Of a stretch of DNA of 64,000 nucleotides, positions 8,400 to 16,715 are shown piece after piece. Source of the DNA: JALZVT01 sp964634815. GTDB taxonomy: Bacteria; Pseudomonadota; Gammaproteobacteria; Pseudomonadales; Azotimanducaceae. Made by a program: the position numbers and the translations under genes. Position 1 is the stretch's first letter. Each line of letters begins with the position of its first letter. Below the pieces are notes generated by a model. The model had not been told where the DNA came from. It did no database searches and was given only the letters and a program-made list of their open reading frames with translations. The stretch is from contig CAZWMD010000004.1 of NCBI GenBank assembly GCA_964634815.1, forward strand, positions 1 through 64,000, read 5' to 3'.

Positions 8400-8634
8400 T
8401 TAATGGTCATCGTACAAGAGCGTTCAGGAAGGATAATCCGTCCGGCTCCCCGAGACCTATAGGGGATAGAGATTGCCTCAAGTATCCAAAAAGCGGCCCA
8501 CTGCGAACCCGCGCCTAGACGCGCTTCACAGACCAACCGCCTTTGGTTACGGGGACCATATTGCCCCAGTGGTGTTTCGGAGCGATTTCCCGGGAGGGAT
8601 GTTTTGTGACAATTTGTTACGCCTGCACAACGGG

Positions 8635-9966
8635 CTAGGCCGGTCCCACCAGCAGTGGCAGATGCAAACGAACCAGCGCACCGCCTCCAGGCGCGTCTTC
8701 AATGGCCACTCGCCAGCTATGGCTTTGACAGAGTTGGGCAACGATCGCGAGGCCCAGACCACTGCCGCCAGTGTTAATGCTGCGGGAACTCTCCAGCCGA
8801 TAGAAGGGTTCGAAGACCTTCTCCCGTGACCCCTCGGGAATACCCGGGCCACTATCTTCGACGCAGATTTCGAGCGCGGAATCCACAAGTCGTACGGCAA
8901 CGCCTACGGCATCACCATGTTGAATACCGTTACTGATCAAATTTTGTAGAACCCGCTTCAATGCCCCAACGGCAACCGGCATTTGCAACCCCGGAGGAAG
9001 CTCGATGTCACTGCGTACAGGTTCTTCGCTTTGGTTAATCATTTCCTCGAACAGCCCACGCATGTTAACCATTTGCGGTGTTTCCGCAGCCCCCTTGGCA
9101 AACTGCATGGCATCACTTATCAAGTCATCCATAGCGATCAGGTTGCGTTCGAAGCGCTGACGAATCGCTGACGAAACCTCTTCAGGTAATAACTCGACCG
9201 CCAGGCGCATGCGCGCAAGAGGAGTGCGCAAATCGTGAGAAATTCCAGCGAGCAATGTCGTTCTGTTGGCTAAAAGTGCAGAGATATCGCGCGCCATGGT
9301 GTTGAAGTTGCGCGCCAAAGACATTAGCTCTCGCGGCCCTTCTTCCGGCAGCGGCAGGAAATCTTCACCTCCTCGAAAGGTTTCTGCCAAATCTGCCGTT
9401 CGCATCAGCGGTCTGGCAATCCGATGCACAATAAAGAGGGAGGTAAGAAACACAATTGCAGCACCAGCGACAAGAATAATCGCTGCAACATAAAGCGTTT
9501 CAATCGAGCGGCGGTTCTCTGAAAAGCCTATGCGTATATCGCGCCCGGCCATCGGTACTTTCGCCCACATTAATTCTGCTGTGCGAGTTAGGGTTACCGG
9601 CTCTCCTATCCGCTGCGCCAGCTGATCTGCGAGCACATTGGCATAGCGCAAATCGGTAACGGGGAGCTCTTCGTCGACCTGCTCATTGGCAATGATCAAG
9701 TCGTGGCTCTCCGCAAGCTCAAGTTCGAAAACCGGGCGGACATCTGGTTCTAACTCAACCCAGGTCTGCGCAGAGAGCACAAGCAACGCGGCTTCATCAT
9801 CTGCGGAGCGTTCGAGAATCGGCTGCAGCACCAGCCGATCAAGTGCAAGCATAGCAATGAGAATGATCGCAAAGGCACTGACACCCAAAACCAGACTGGT
9901 TCGTACCAATAACGAACCACGCAGCCGGCCAGCCCGGCTCAGCGCTTTGCTGGAACTAGTCGCCAT
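8635..9966 (-). CDS. EnvZ-like sensor histidine kinase
   Basis: A 443-residue inner-membrane kinase. TM1 is near residues 18-40 (SLVLGVSAFAIILIAMLALD), a periplasmic domain runs to about 155, and TM2 is near 160-182, followed by HAMP. The HisKA box is GISHDLRTPLARMRL with phospho-acceptor His244. The HATPase-c domain shows NLISNGIQHG, EDSGPGIP and GSGLGLAIV. The ATG at 9966 overlaps the regulator stop by 11 bp, which implies translational coupling; the start at 10065 would overlap by 110 bp. It should phosphorylate the adjacent OmpR-like regulator. The stimulus is unknown. Confidence 0.93.
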   Translation of the reverse strand: MATSSSKALSRAGRLRGSLLVRTSLVLGVSAFAIILIAMLALDRLVLQPILERSADDEAALLVLSAQTWVELEPDVRPVFELELAESHDLIIANEQVDEELPVTDLRYANVLADQLAQRIGEPVTLTRTAELMWAKVPMAGRDIRIGFSENRRSIETLYVAAIILVAGAAIVFLTSLFIVHRIARPLMRTADLAETFRGGEDFLPLPEEGPRELMSLARNFNTMARDISALLANRTTLLAGISHDLRTPLARMRLAVELLPEEVSSAIRQRFERNLIAMDDLISDAMQFAKGAAETPQMVNMRGLFEEMINQSEEPVRSDIELPPGLQMPVAVGALKRVLQNLISNGIQHGDAVGVAVRLVDSALEICVEDSGPGIPEGSREKVFEPFYRLESSRSINTGGSGLGLAIVAQLCQSHSWRVAIEDAPGGGALVRLHLPLLVGPA

Positions 9967-10756
9967 CCGGGCAGAACATGTAGCCCTTACCCCAAACCGT
10001 TTTGATAAAGGCAGGCTGTGCAGGATCGGGTTCAAGCTTGCCTCGAAGACGGGTAACCCTGACATCTATACTGCGATCAAACGGGGATCGCTCTGCGCCT
10101 GTCAGCAGATCTAGAATACGATCCCGGTTTAGAACCTGGTTCGGATGCGCCACCAAAATAGAAAGTAAGTCGAACTCTCCAGAGGTCAAAGGAACCAGCT
10201 CACCAGCCCGGGTGAACTGATGCGACTTAATATCCAGCTTGCAGTCACCAAACTCAAACAGAGTGGCTTTGCCCTTATTACTATCAGCCAGGCCCGTACC
10301 GCGACGTAGCACCGCTCGCACACGCGCGAGCAGTTCACGGGGATTGAAAGGCTTCGCCAGGTAGTCATCAGCGCCAATTTCAAGGCCTACGATGCGATCG
10401 ATATCTTCCCCCTGCGCAGACACCATGATGATCGGCAACGCTGATGACGCCTTGAGGCGTTTGGCGATAGATAGTCCGTCTTCTCCCGGGAGCATAAGGT
10501 CCAAAATCACCAGATCGACCGAGTGTTCGAAGAGCACCGAATCCATCGCCTTGGCATCTTCCGCAGTAACCACCCGATAGCCCTGCTGGGTCAGGTATTC
10601 CGCGGTGAGTTCACGCAGCTCCACATCGTCATCAACCACCAGCAGCGTGCTGGCAACCCCAAGGTCGTTACTGCCTGTCCCGCCTGCCGTGCTGGACGGT
10701 GACGTGGGAGTACCTGCAGGTGGAGATGCAGGTGGAATAGGAGACTTGCTGGTCAC
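9956..10756 (-). CDS. OmpR-family response regulator
   Basis: This 266-residue regulator has a receiver domain from about residue 36 (LLVVDDDVELRELTAEYL) with the phosphorylation site in ILDLMLPGEDG at Asp86, Thr/Ser and Lys switch residues (MVSAQGE, LAKPFNPREL), and a C-terminal winged helix (LTSGEFDLLSIL, RSIDVRVTRLRGKLEPD, KTVWGKGYMF). It most resembles OmpR. The first 35 residues are a Pro/Ser/Thr/Gly-rich extension not found in classical OmpR. It is encoded upstream of its kinase, with an 11-bp overlap. Confidence 0.92.
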   Translation of the reverse strand: MTSKSPIPPASPPAGTPTSPSSTAGGTGSNDLGVASTLLVVDDDVELRELTAEYLTQQGYRVVTAEDAKAMDSVLFEHSVDLVILDLMLPGEDGLSIAKRLKASSALPIIMVSAQGEDIDRIVGLEIGADDYLAKPFNPRELLARVRAVLRRGTGLADSNKGKATLFEFGDCKLDIKSHQFTRAGELVPLTSGEFDLLSILVAHPNQVLNRDRILDLLTGAERSPFDRSIDVRVTRLRGKLEPDPAQPAFIKTVWGKGYMFCPDGD

Positions 10757-10802
10757 GCGTTTGCCTGGCCTTAGGTGTCATTAGCGCCCTGGGCGCCAAT
10801 AT

Positions 10803-11405
10803 TCAATCTTGTCGACTGACCGCCCCATCTTCGCTTAACACGTTGTTTGATATCGACACAGAGTTTACCGGAGTTACCCGGGTATTAGGGCGAACGGTGC
10901 CATTTCTGTTTCGACGCTGCTCGAACCCTGTGCCGTAGGCACGTTGCGGATCACGCACACGTATCACCTGGGTTTGAACCTGAACAGAACGGACTGTCCC
11001 GTCGGCTTGTCGAACCAAAGCCCCATAGCGGCGTCGCTGTATGGTTTGGGAAGGTATGGTTTGGGAAGGTATGGTTTGGGCAGAACGTGAAGCGGACTGT
11101 TTACCTGAGTTTCGGGCAGCCTGCGCTGGGGCGACTTGCGCCTTGGGAGCGGACACCGGACCCGGTGCTCTGGATGTCTGAGGCTGCATGCGCTGACGAG
11201 TTTCTTGAATCAGCTGCGTGCGCTGTCTATCGCTTAGCTCATCCCAATCTGCGGCGAGACTGGTGAGTTGAGTATCAGACAAGCGCTGCAACCGATCGGC
11301 GCCTGAGTCCTGGGCTGACACAGACACAGATAAAGAAAGAGCACCAGAGAACAGGCCAATAAGCCCGATAGGTCCCAGGGGTTTTGCCAACTTGGATAGA
11401 CTCAA
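10803..11405 (-). CDS. Secreted Arg/Gln/Thr-rich protein of unknown function
   Basis: The 200-residue protein begins with a hydrophobic signal (GPIGLIGLFSGALSLSVSVSAQD), so export with cleavage near residue 32 is likely. A short helical segment (LAADWDELSDRQRTQLIQETRQRM) recalls DUF3106-type periplasmic proteins. The rest is low-complexity, with QTIPS repeated through a 15-bp tandem DNA repeat. The start must be a TTG at 11405, or the TTG five codons later, because an in-frame TAA immediately precedes it. I do not recognise the family with certainty. Confidence 0.6.
   Translation of the reverse strand: MSLSKLAKPLGPIGLIGLFSGALSLSVSVSAQDSGADRLQRLSDTQLTSLAADWDELSDRQRTQLIQETRQRMQPQTSRAPGPVSAPKAQVAPAQAARNSGKQSASRSAQTIPSQTIPSQTIQRRRYGALVRQADGTVRSVQVQTQVIRVRDPQRAYGTGFEQRRNRNGTVRPNTRVTPVNSVSISNNVLSEDGAVSRQD
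11041..11080. repeat. 15-bp tandem repeat (2.7 copies) in a secreted-protein gene
   Basis: The unit atggtttgggaaggt occurs at 11041-11055 and 11056-11070, with a partial third copy to 11080. It encodes the repeated SQTIP motif on the minus strand and keeps the reading frame. Confidence 0.92.
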
Positions 11406-11528
11406 TTAGAGGATCTCTGCTCGCTGTCGAATACAATCATCTTTCCTGTTTGTTGATTGTCCACAGAATTCGTCATCAAGCAATTGCCGCCTGGTTTCAA
11501 AATGTAACCGTTCGATCAGCCTGCAGAA

Positions 11529-11564
11529 CAAAAAAAGGCCGCAATCCGGTGATTGCGGCCTTTT
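11529..11564. terminator. Rho-independent terminator downstream of the thiolase gene
   Basis: GGCCGCAATC (11537-11546) and GATTGCGGCC (11551-11560) form a perfect 10-bp stem with a CGGT tetraloop. Eight As precede it, giving a T8 tract on the minus strand after the thiolase gene. T4 on the plus strand makes it weakly bidirectional. Confidence 0.93.
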
Positions 11565-11610
11565 GGGTACCGTCGCTAAGCGGCATGGGCACTCCAGGGC
11601 ACCCCGCGGA

Positions 11611-12795
11611 TCAAGCGGCTTCGAACAGCCCTGCTGCGCCCTGGCCACCGCCAATGCACATAGTCACGACGCCATAACGCTGGTTACGGCGCTGAAGCTC
11701 TCGAAGCAGATGGCCGGTGGTACGTGACCCCGTCATGCCAAACGGATGACCGATACTGATGCTACCGCCATTGACATTATACTTGGCAGGATCGATGCCC
11801 AGCGCGTCGCGACAGTAAAGGCACTGTGACGCAAAGGCTTCGTTCAGCTCCCAGAGGTCCACGTCATCCTGCTTCATGCCCAGATTCTTGAGCAGTCTTG
11901 GAATCGCAAAGACCGGGCCAATGCCCATTTCGTCAGGTTCACAGCCAGCCACAGTAAAGCCCCGGAATATTCCCAGTGGCTCCAGTCCTAACTGATTCGC
12001 CCGTTCAGCCGTCATCAACAGCGTCATGGAGGCGCCGTCAGACAGTTGCGATGCATTGCCCGCGGTTACTGAACCATCTTCTTCGAAAGCGGGCTTCAGT
12101 TTCGCGAGGCTCTCTACCGTGGTGCCGGGTCGATTACACTCATCGCGATCGACAACAACATCAACGTGGCTTTCTTCACCGGTTTCCTTGTCGACCTTCA
12201 ACATGGTCGCGTTCATTGGTGCTATTTCTTCCGCGATCCAGCCCTGATCCACCGCATTTGCATAACGAGCCTGACTTTCGGCGGAATACTCATCCTGCAT
12301 TTCGCGAGTCACCTGATAGCGACGAGCCACAACCTCAGCGGTATTGCCCATTGCCATGAAAATTTCCGGCTTCTCTTCGACCAGACGCTGATTAGGTGTT
12401 GATTTGCCGGCTTCCTGGCGGGTACGCATGGAGATGGAGTCCGCACCTCCAGCAATGGCTACCTCTGTCTGGCCCGATGCAATCTGCGTCGCCGCAATGG
12501 CAATAGACTGCAAGCCAGATGAACAGAACCGATTAATGGTTTGGCCTGCTGTGGTGATGGGTAGCTTCGAAAGCACAACCGCGAGGCGCGCCAGATTACC
12601 GTCCTGCTCGCCAGCGTGACTCGCAGCACCCACTACCACATCTTCGACCTCCGCAGGATCAAGCGCCCCATTGCGCTCTAGCAGAGAGTCAATGCAATGG
12701 GCGAGCATGTCGTCCGATCGCGTCAGGTTGAAGCTGCCACGAAAAGATTTCGCCAGCCCCGTTCTCATAGAATCTACAATAACTACGTCGCGCAT
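11611..12795 (-). CDS. Acetyl-CoA acyltransferase (thiolase)
   Basis: A 394-residue thiolase. The nucleophilic Cys is in NRFCSSGLQS near residue 90. The C-terminal signatures are NGGSISIGHPFGMTGSR with the catalytic His and VTMCIGGGQGAAG with the second catalytic Cys. Such enzymes cleave 3-ketoacyl-CoA in the last step of beta-oxidation, or condense acyl-CoAs in reverse. The ATG at 12795 has a GGAAGGGG ribosome site upstream, so the TTG at 12810 was rejected. No hydratase-dehydrogenase (FadB-like) gene is adjacent, so chain-length preference is unknown. Confidence 0.95.
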   Translation of the reverse strand: MRDVVIVDSMRTGLAKSFRGSFNLTRSDDMLAHCIDSLLERNGALDPAEVEDVVVGAASHAGEQDGNLARLAVVLSKLPITTAGQTINRFCSSGLQSIAIAATQIASGQTEVAIAGGADSISMRTRQEAGKSTPNQRLVEEKPEIFMAMGNTAEVVARRYQVTREMQDEYSAESQARYANAVDQGWIAEEIAPMNATMLKVDKETGEESHVDVVVDRDECNRPGTTVESLAKLKPAFEEDGSVTAGNASQLSDGASMTLLMTAERANQLGLEPLGIFRGFTVAGCEPDEMGIGPVFAIPRLLKNLGMKQDDVDLWELNEAFASQCLYCRDALGIDPAKYNVNGGSISIGHPFGMTGSRTTGHLLRELQRRNQRYGVVTMCIGGGQGAAGLFEAA

Positions 12796-12930
12796 AGTCG
12801 CCCCTTCCAAATGAATTAACAGAAATGTCCCGCCAAGAGTCTACTCAGATAGAGCCAACGGCGCTAGCTGGAGCCCGGCGCCGGACCTTCGATTTGGCGG
12901 TGGCACGGGCTTCACAGTCGATCAGCCACA

Positions 12931-13000
12931 AAAAAACCGGGTTACTACCTGAGCGTTTGTGCTGGTGATTTTCCCAACCAAACGTTCTGCAGGAACCCGG
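12931..13000 (-). terminator. Large stem-loop terminator downstream of the helical lipoprotein gene
   Basis: On the minus strand CCGGGTT pairs with AACCCGG across a 50-base interval that contains an inner stem (GAACGTTTG with CAAACGCTC, one mismatch), and T7 follows immediately. The end is terminator-like, but the two-part stem is longer than an ordinary terminator and could belong to a structured 3' UTR or a small RNA. Confidence 0.7.
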
Positions 13001-13063
13001 CTCTTCAGAACCAAAAGCCGCGTGAGCCCTTCCAGGCCCCGCTTCAGGTTAAGAGGATGTTGA

Positions 13064-13507
13064 CTAGCTATCGCCGCCAATCATACCTTTCAACTTGTCT
13101 TTGCCTTTTTCCATCATGTCTTCTTTGGCGCCATCGGCCATCTCTGCGGCTTTGTCTTTCAGCCCGTCTGTCATGCCGTCCATGGAGTCGCCCATTTTGT
13201 CTTTCATGCTATCCATGGAATCGCTAGCAGCGTCCATTGCTTTTTCGCCAAGACCGCCTGCTGAAGACAGGGCGTCAGACGTAGCGTCCATCGCCTTGTC
13301 GCCCATCTCAGCAGCGCCGTCCATAGCTTTGCTGCCCATATCAGCAGCACCGTCAACAGCATTGCTTGCTGCGTCTTTCATGCTACCAGCGGCATCTTTC
13401 ATGCTGTCTTTTGCACTGTCCATCGCGCCTTTTGCGCCGTCTTCGCTACATGCGCTTACGCCTGCAACAAGCAAAGCGGCAGCAGCAAGTTTGGTGAAGT
13501 TATTCAT
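13064..13507 (-). CDS. Small Ala/Asp/Met/Lys-rich repetitive lipoprotein (LEA/apolipoprotein-like)
   Basis: The 147-residue protein has a lipoprotein signal (LAAAALLVAG, lipobox GVSAC) with lipidation expected at Cys20. The mature part consists of imperfect 11-residue amphipathic repeats built from KAMDGAAEMGD, KDSMKDAAGSM and similar units, and is highly charged with few large hydrophobic residues. This composition resembles LEA-type or apolipoprotein-like helical proteins and could bind membranes or protect against desiccation, but that is inference. It stands alone, with a structured terminator about 60 bp downstream. Confidence 0.75.
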   Translation of the reverse strand: MNNFTKLAAAALLVAGVSACSEDGAKGAMDSAKDSMKDAAGSMKDAASNAVDGAADMGSKAMDGAAEMGDKAMDATSDALSSAGGLGEKAMDAASDSMDSMKDKMGDSMDGMTDGLKDKAAEMADGAKEDMMEKGKDKLKGMIGGDS

Positions 13508-13738
13508 GTGATTCTCCGTAATTTTAATTGCGGCCCGTGAGGTCCTTCAAACCCATAGTTCTGGGGCAAATGAACCCAGCAACAATATCCCCCGGTTCAT
13601 CGTGTGCGCAGAATACCTGAAAAGAAATAGTCCCACACCCGTACAAAAGCTAGCATCTGTAAACATCAAAGACTATTTTCGAAACATTCTCTCGCGCCAC
13701 CGCCCAAGGTTTGGGCAAACTTGCATATTGAGGGCTAA

Positions 13739-14599
13739 ATGTCTGATTTTATTGAAATAACAACACCCATAGATGTACTCCACACTGGCCTGGCCTTCGG
13801 CGAGGGTCCCAGATGGCGTGACGGCAAGCTGTACTTCTCAGACATGCATGCGCACCAGGTATTGAGTTATTGCGCAAAAAACAACGCCGTTTCGGTGGTT
13901 ATAGAGCTCGATGAAGAGCCTTCCGGCCTGGGCTGGCTGCCAAGCGGTGAACTTGCTGTGGTGGCCATGACCAGTCGCAAACTCCTGGTCAACTCACCGC
14001 AAGGATTGCGGATGCATGCGGATCTTTCGGCACTGGCACCTGGTTTGTGTAACGACATGGTAATGCTGCCCAATGGCGCCGCCTACGTCGGTAATTTTGG
14101 CTACGACATGCATGCCGGAGAGAAATTTCGCCCAACACAACTTATTTATGTGTCGCCTGATGGCGACCCAAGCCACTGCGCTGCGGACCTGGTTTTCCCC
14201 AACGGCACTGTGATTACCCCAGAAGGCAACACTCTGATTATCGCTGAGACCTTCGCCGGCCGATTAACAAGCTACTCTGTGAATCAGGACGGCACACTGC
14301 ACAATCGCGAAACCTGGGCAGAACTTCCCGAGGGAGCGGTTCCCGACGGTATCTGCCTTGATGAGGCCGGTGGTATCTGGGTGGCCTCTCCCACCACAAA
14401 CGAATGCTTGCGACTCGAGCGTGGCGGTCGGGTTAGCCACCGCGTTGGCCTCGATCGCGGTGCATTTGCCTGCATGCTCGGCGGCACGGATTTGTACATT
14501 TTAAGTGCCGGGTCCTCGACACCAAGCGAATGTAAGGCCCAGAGGAGCGGACAGTTATTACGCTTAAGCGCCCCTTACGCCGGCGCGGGCTATCCCTAG
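13739..14599 (+). CDS. SMP-30/gluconolactonase/LRE-family beta-propeller protein
   Basis: A 286-residue six-bladed propeller protein. The metal-ligand Glu is in GLAFGEGPRW near residue 22, then comes the Asn segment LVFPNGTVITPEGN near residue 155 and the Asp segment GAVPDGICLDEAGGIWVA near residue 205. Family members hydrolyse lactones such as gluconolactone using one divalent cation. The ATG at 13739 follows directly on a TAA, and no clear ribosome site is visible. A hairpin and an alpha/beta hydrolase gene follow on the same strand. Confidence 0.87.
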   Translation: MSDFIEITTPIDVLHTGLAFGEGPRWRDGKLYFSDMHAHQVLSYCAKNNAVSVVIELDEEPSGLGWLPSGELAVVAMTSRKLLVNSPQGLRMHADLSALAPGLCNDMVMLPNGAAYVGNFGYDMHAGEKFRPTQLIYVSPDGDPSHCAADLVFPNGTVITPEGNTLIIAETFAGRLTSYSVNQDGTLHNRETWAELPEGAVPDGICLDEAGGIWVASPTTNECLRLERGGRVSHRVGLDRGAFACMLGGTDLYILSAGSSTPSECKAQRSGQLLRLSAPYAGAGYP

Positions 14600-14615
14600 C
14601 AACACCCCTACCAGT

Positions 14616-14653
14616 GGCGACACGGCAGTTTTGCTAAACTACGCTGTGTCGCC
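14616..14653. repeat. Inverted repeat between the SMP-30 and hydrolase genes
   Basis: GGCGACACGGC (14616-14626) can pair with GCTGTGTCGCC (14643-14653), including one G-T wobble, leaving a 16-base loop. No T tract follows in either direction. It ends 17 bp before the next start codon, so it could affect translation of that gene. Confidence 0.5.
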
Positions 14654-14670
14654 CCGTAAAAGAAGTACCC

Positions 14671-15561
14671 ATGCACGGCCCAACCTCCCACATCTATTTT
14701 TCACAACGACTCCGGCTCCACTATGTTGACTGGGGCAACCCGAAGGCACCGCCGATGCTACTTGTACATGGCGGCCGCGATCACTGCCGGAACTGGGACT
14801 GGTTTGCCGAGCGCTACAGAGATCGATACCACATTATTGCGCCGGATCTGCGTGGCCACGGCGACTCAGAATGGCTGGTAGGCGGCACCTACAACATCGT
14901 GGACTATGTCTACGACATCGCTCAGCTGTTGCACCAAACCAAGATGACTCCCGCCACTATCGTGGCCCACTCGCTTGGCGGATCCATAGCCTTGAACTAC
15001 GCCGGACTCTACCCGGAAAGCGTAAACAAGCTGGTCGCCATTGAAGGGATGGGGCCACCACCAAAAATGATCGAAGAACGGATGGCCATTCCAGTGAATG
15101 ATCGCATCACCAACTGGATAGATGATTTGCGCAAGATCAGCGGACGGACTCCGCGTCGCTACGCAAGCGTAGAAGACGCTTTCCAACGCATGCAGTCTGA
15201 AAACCCTCACCTGAACGAAGCCCAGGCGAGACATCTGACCGTTCACGGCATCAATCGCAACGAGGATGGCACCTACAGCTGGAAGTTTGATAACTACGTC
15301 CGCGCGTTTCCTCCCGTAGGCGTACCCTTCGAGGAACAGCACAAACTCAATGAGCGCATGGACAAGCCCGTGATGCTGGTTCGAGGCGCCGAGTCCTGGG
15401 CATCAGATCCAGCGGCCGATGGCCGAGCCGCACGCTTTCCCAATGCGCGGGTTGAAACTATAGAAAAAGCCGGGCACTGGGTGCACCACGATCAACTTGA
15501 TGAGTTCTGTGCACTGGTTGATGACTTTATTCAAACAAGCCCCGACTCAGCCGCCGGATAA
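14671..15561 (+). CDS. Alpha/beta hydrolase
   Basis: This 296-residue hydrolase shows the LLVHGGRDHCRNWDW oxyanion segment, DLRGHGDSEW near residue 68, the nucleophile elbow AHSLGGSIAL near residue 97, and a His in KAGHWVHHDQ near residue 273. That is the usual layout of epoxide-hydrolase/haloalkane-dehalogenase-like and C-C bond hydrolases. The aromatic-rich cap does not identify the substrate. Its stop overlaps the start of the CinA/NadD-like fusion gene (TAATG), so the two are translationally coupled. Confidence 0.87.
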   Translation: MHGPTSHIYFSQRLRLHYVDWGNPKAPPMLLVHGGRDHCRNWDWFAERYRDRYHIIAPDLRGHGDSEWLVGGTYNIVDYVYDIAQLLHQTKMTPATIVAHSLGGSIALNYAGLYPESVNKLVAIEGMGPPPKMIEERMAIPVNDRITNWIDDLRKISGRTPRRYASVEDAFQRMQSENPHLNEAQARHLTVHGINRNEDGTYSWKFDNYVRAFPPVGVPFEEQHKLNERMDKPVMLVRGAESWASDPAADGRAARFPNARVETIEKAGHWVHHDQLDEFCALVDDFIQTSPDSAAG

Positions 15562-16700
15562 TGCAGACAGCGAATACTCACGCAAAAGCGCTCCACGACA
15601 GCGTGCACTGTGGGGTATTCCTCGTCACCGGAGGCGGGATCACGCTGCTGTCTGATCTATTGACTGAACCTGGAGCATCCGCCACCGTGCTTGCAGCCTC
15701 GGTACCCTATGCAGAACAGGCACTCGCCGAAACACTCGGCGGAACACCAGATCAAGCCTGCAGTGCCGAAACCGCACGGGCGCTCGCCATGGCGGCCTTC
15801 CAAAGAGCCGGTGTACTTGACGCTAAATCTGCAAATCTGTTCGGTTTTGGTTGTACCGCCGCGTTGGCCACCAATCGCAAAAAGCGCGGCAAACACCGAG
15901 CTTACCTTGCAATACAGACATCCCAAGCTACAAGTTGCGCATCGATCGAGTTTGATAAGGGTGCCGATCAGATGGGCGATCGATTGGCTGAGGAGGCCCA
16001 AATTACTGCGCTGGCCTGGCGGCTGCTGGATGAGCACCTCAATGTTGCTTTGCATGCACCCGATCTGCCAACAACAAGTCGCTTTGATATCGCGCATGTC
16101 CAGGCTCAACCTGTCTGGGCAGAACTGCTCGCTGGCAGCATTGACGCTACCCCAGTCGACGCTACCTCTGGTAAGGCAGAAAAACCCAGGGCCTTGATAT
16201 CAGGATCATTCAACCCGCTGCATGAGGGCCATTTGCAAATGGCCGAACAGGCAGAACAAATTTTGAACCGTAAGGTTGGCTTTGAACTTTGCATCGATAA
16301 TGTCGACAAGCCGGCACTTGGGTATTTCGATATCGCCGAACGCAGTATGCAGTTCGACGGTAAACCACTATGGCTAACTCGGCTGCCAACATTTATTCAG
16401 AAAGGGCGCGAATTTCCGCACTGCACTTTTGTTGTGGGTATAGACACTCTGGTACGAATAGGTATGACTCGCTACTACCAGAATGCTCAGACAATGCACA
16501 AGGCGTTCAGCGAGTTCGCTGAACTGGGGATTCGATTTCTTGTGTTTGGACGTCGCGGTGATCGCGGTTTTGAGACACTCGAAAGCGTAGAGGTTCCAGC
16601 CGCTCTGCGGACTCTCTGCACAGGGGTTCCAGAGTCACAGTTTCGCAATGATCTCTCCTCAAGCGCTATCCGCAACCAGGAATTTTCCAGCGACAACTAG
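15561..16700 (+). CDS. CinA-like / NadD-like nucleotidylyltransferase fusion protein
   Basis: The 379-residue protein joins two domains. Residues 1-160 resemble the CinA C-terminal amidohydrolase fold: SVHCGVFLVTGGG, then SAETARALAMAAFQRAGV and LFGFGCTAALATNRKKRGKHRAYLA. Residues 210-379 are a cytidylyltransferase-like domain with SGSFNPLHEGHLQMAEQA (the HxGH motif), FVVGIDTLVRI and the C-terminal SSSAIR. CinA-type domains deamidate NMN and NadD-type domains adenylylate NaMN, so a role in pyridine-nucleotide salvage is a reasonable inference. The real substrates are not shown by sequence. The start overlaps the hydrolase stop by 1 bp. Confidence 0.8.
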   Translation: MQTANTHAKALHDSVHCGVFLVTGGGITLLSDLLTEPGASATVLAASVPYAEQALAETLGGTPDQACSAETARALAMAAFQRAGVLDAKSANLFGFGCTAALATNRKKRGKHRAYLAIQTSQATSCASIEFDKGADQMGDRLAEEAQITALAWRLLDEHLNVALHAPDLPTTSRFDIAHVQAQPVWAELLAGSIDATPVDATSGKAEKPRALISGSFNPLHEGHLQMAEQAEQILNRKVGFELCIDNVDKPALGYFDIAERSMQFDGKPLWLTRLPTFIQKGREFPHCTFVVGIDTLVRIGMTRYYQNAQTMHKAFSEFAELGIRFLVFGRRGDRGFETLESVEVPAALRTLCTGVPESQFRNDLSSSAIRNQEFSSDN

Positions 16701-16715
16701 CTCATTCGGAACACG

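Larger units (their letters stand above)
8137..8634. other. 498-bp intergenic region between OmpA-like and EnvZ-like genes
   Basis: This stretch holds the 5' leader and promoter region of the OmpA-like gene, an 8-bp inverted repeat at 8248-8270, and the terminator of the two-component operon at 8364-8399. Bases 8401-8634 contain no convincing gene or site. The OmpA-like gene has an AGGAG site about 14 bases before its ATG, which is unusually far. I found no sigma-70 promoter that I would defend. Confidence 0.6.
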
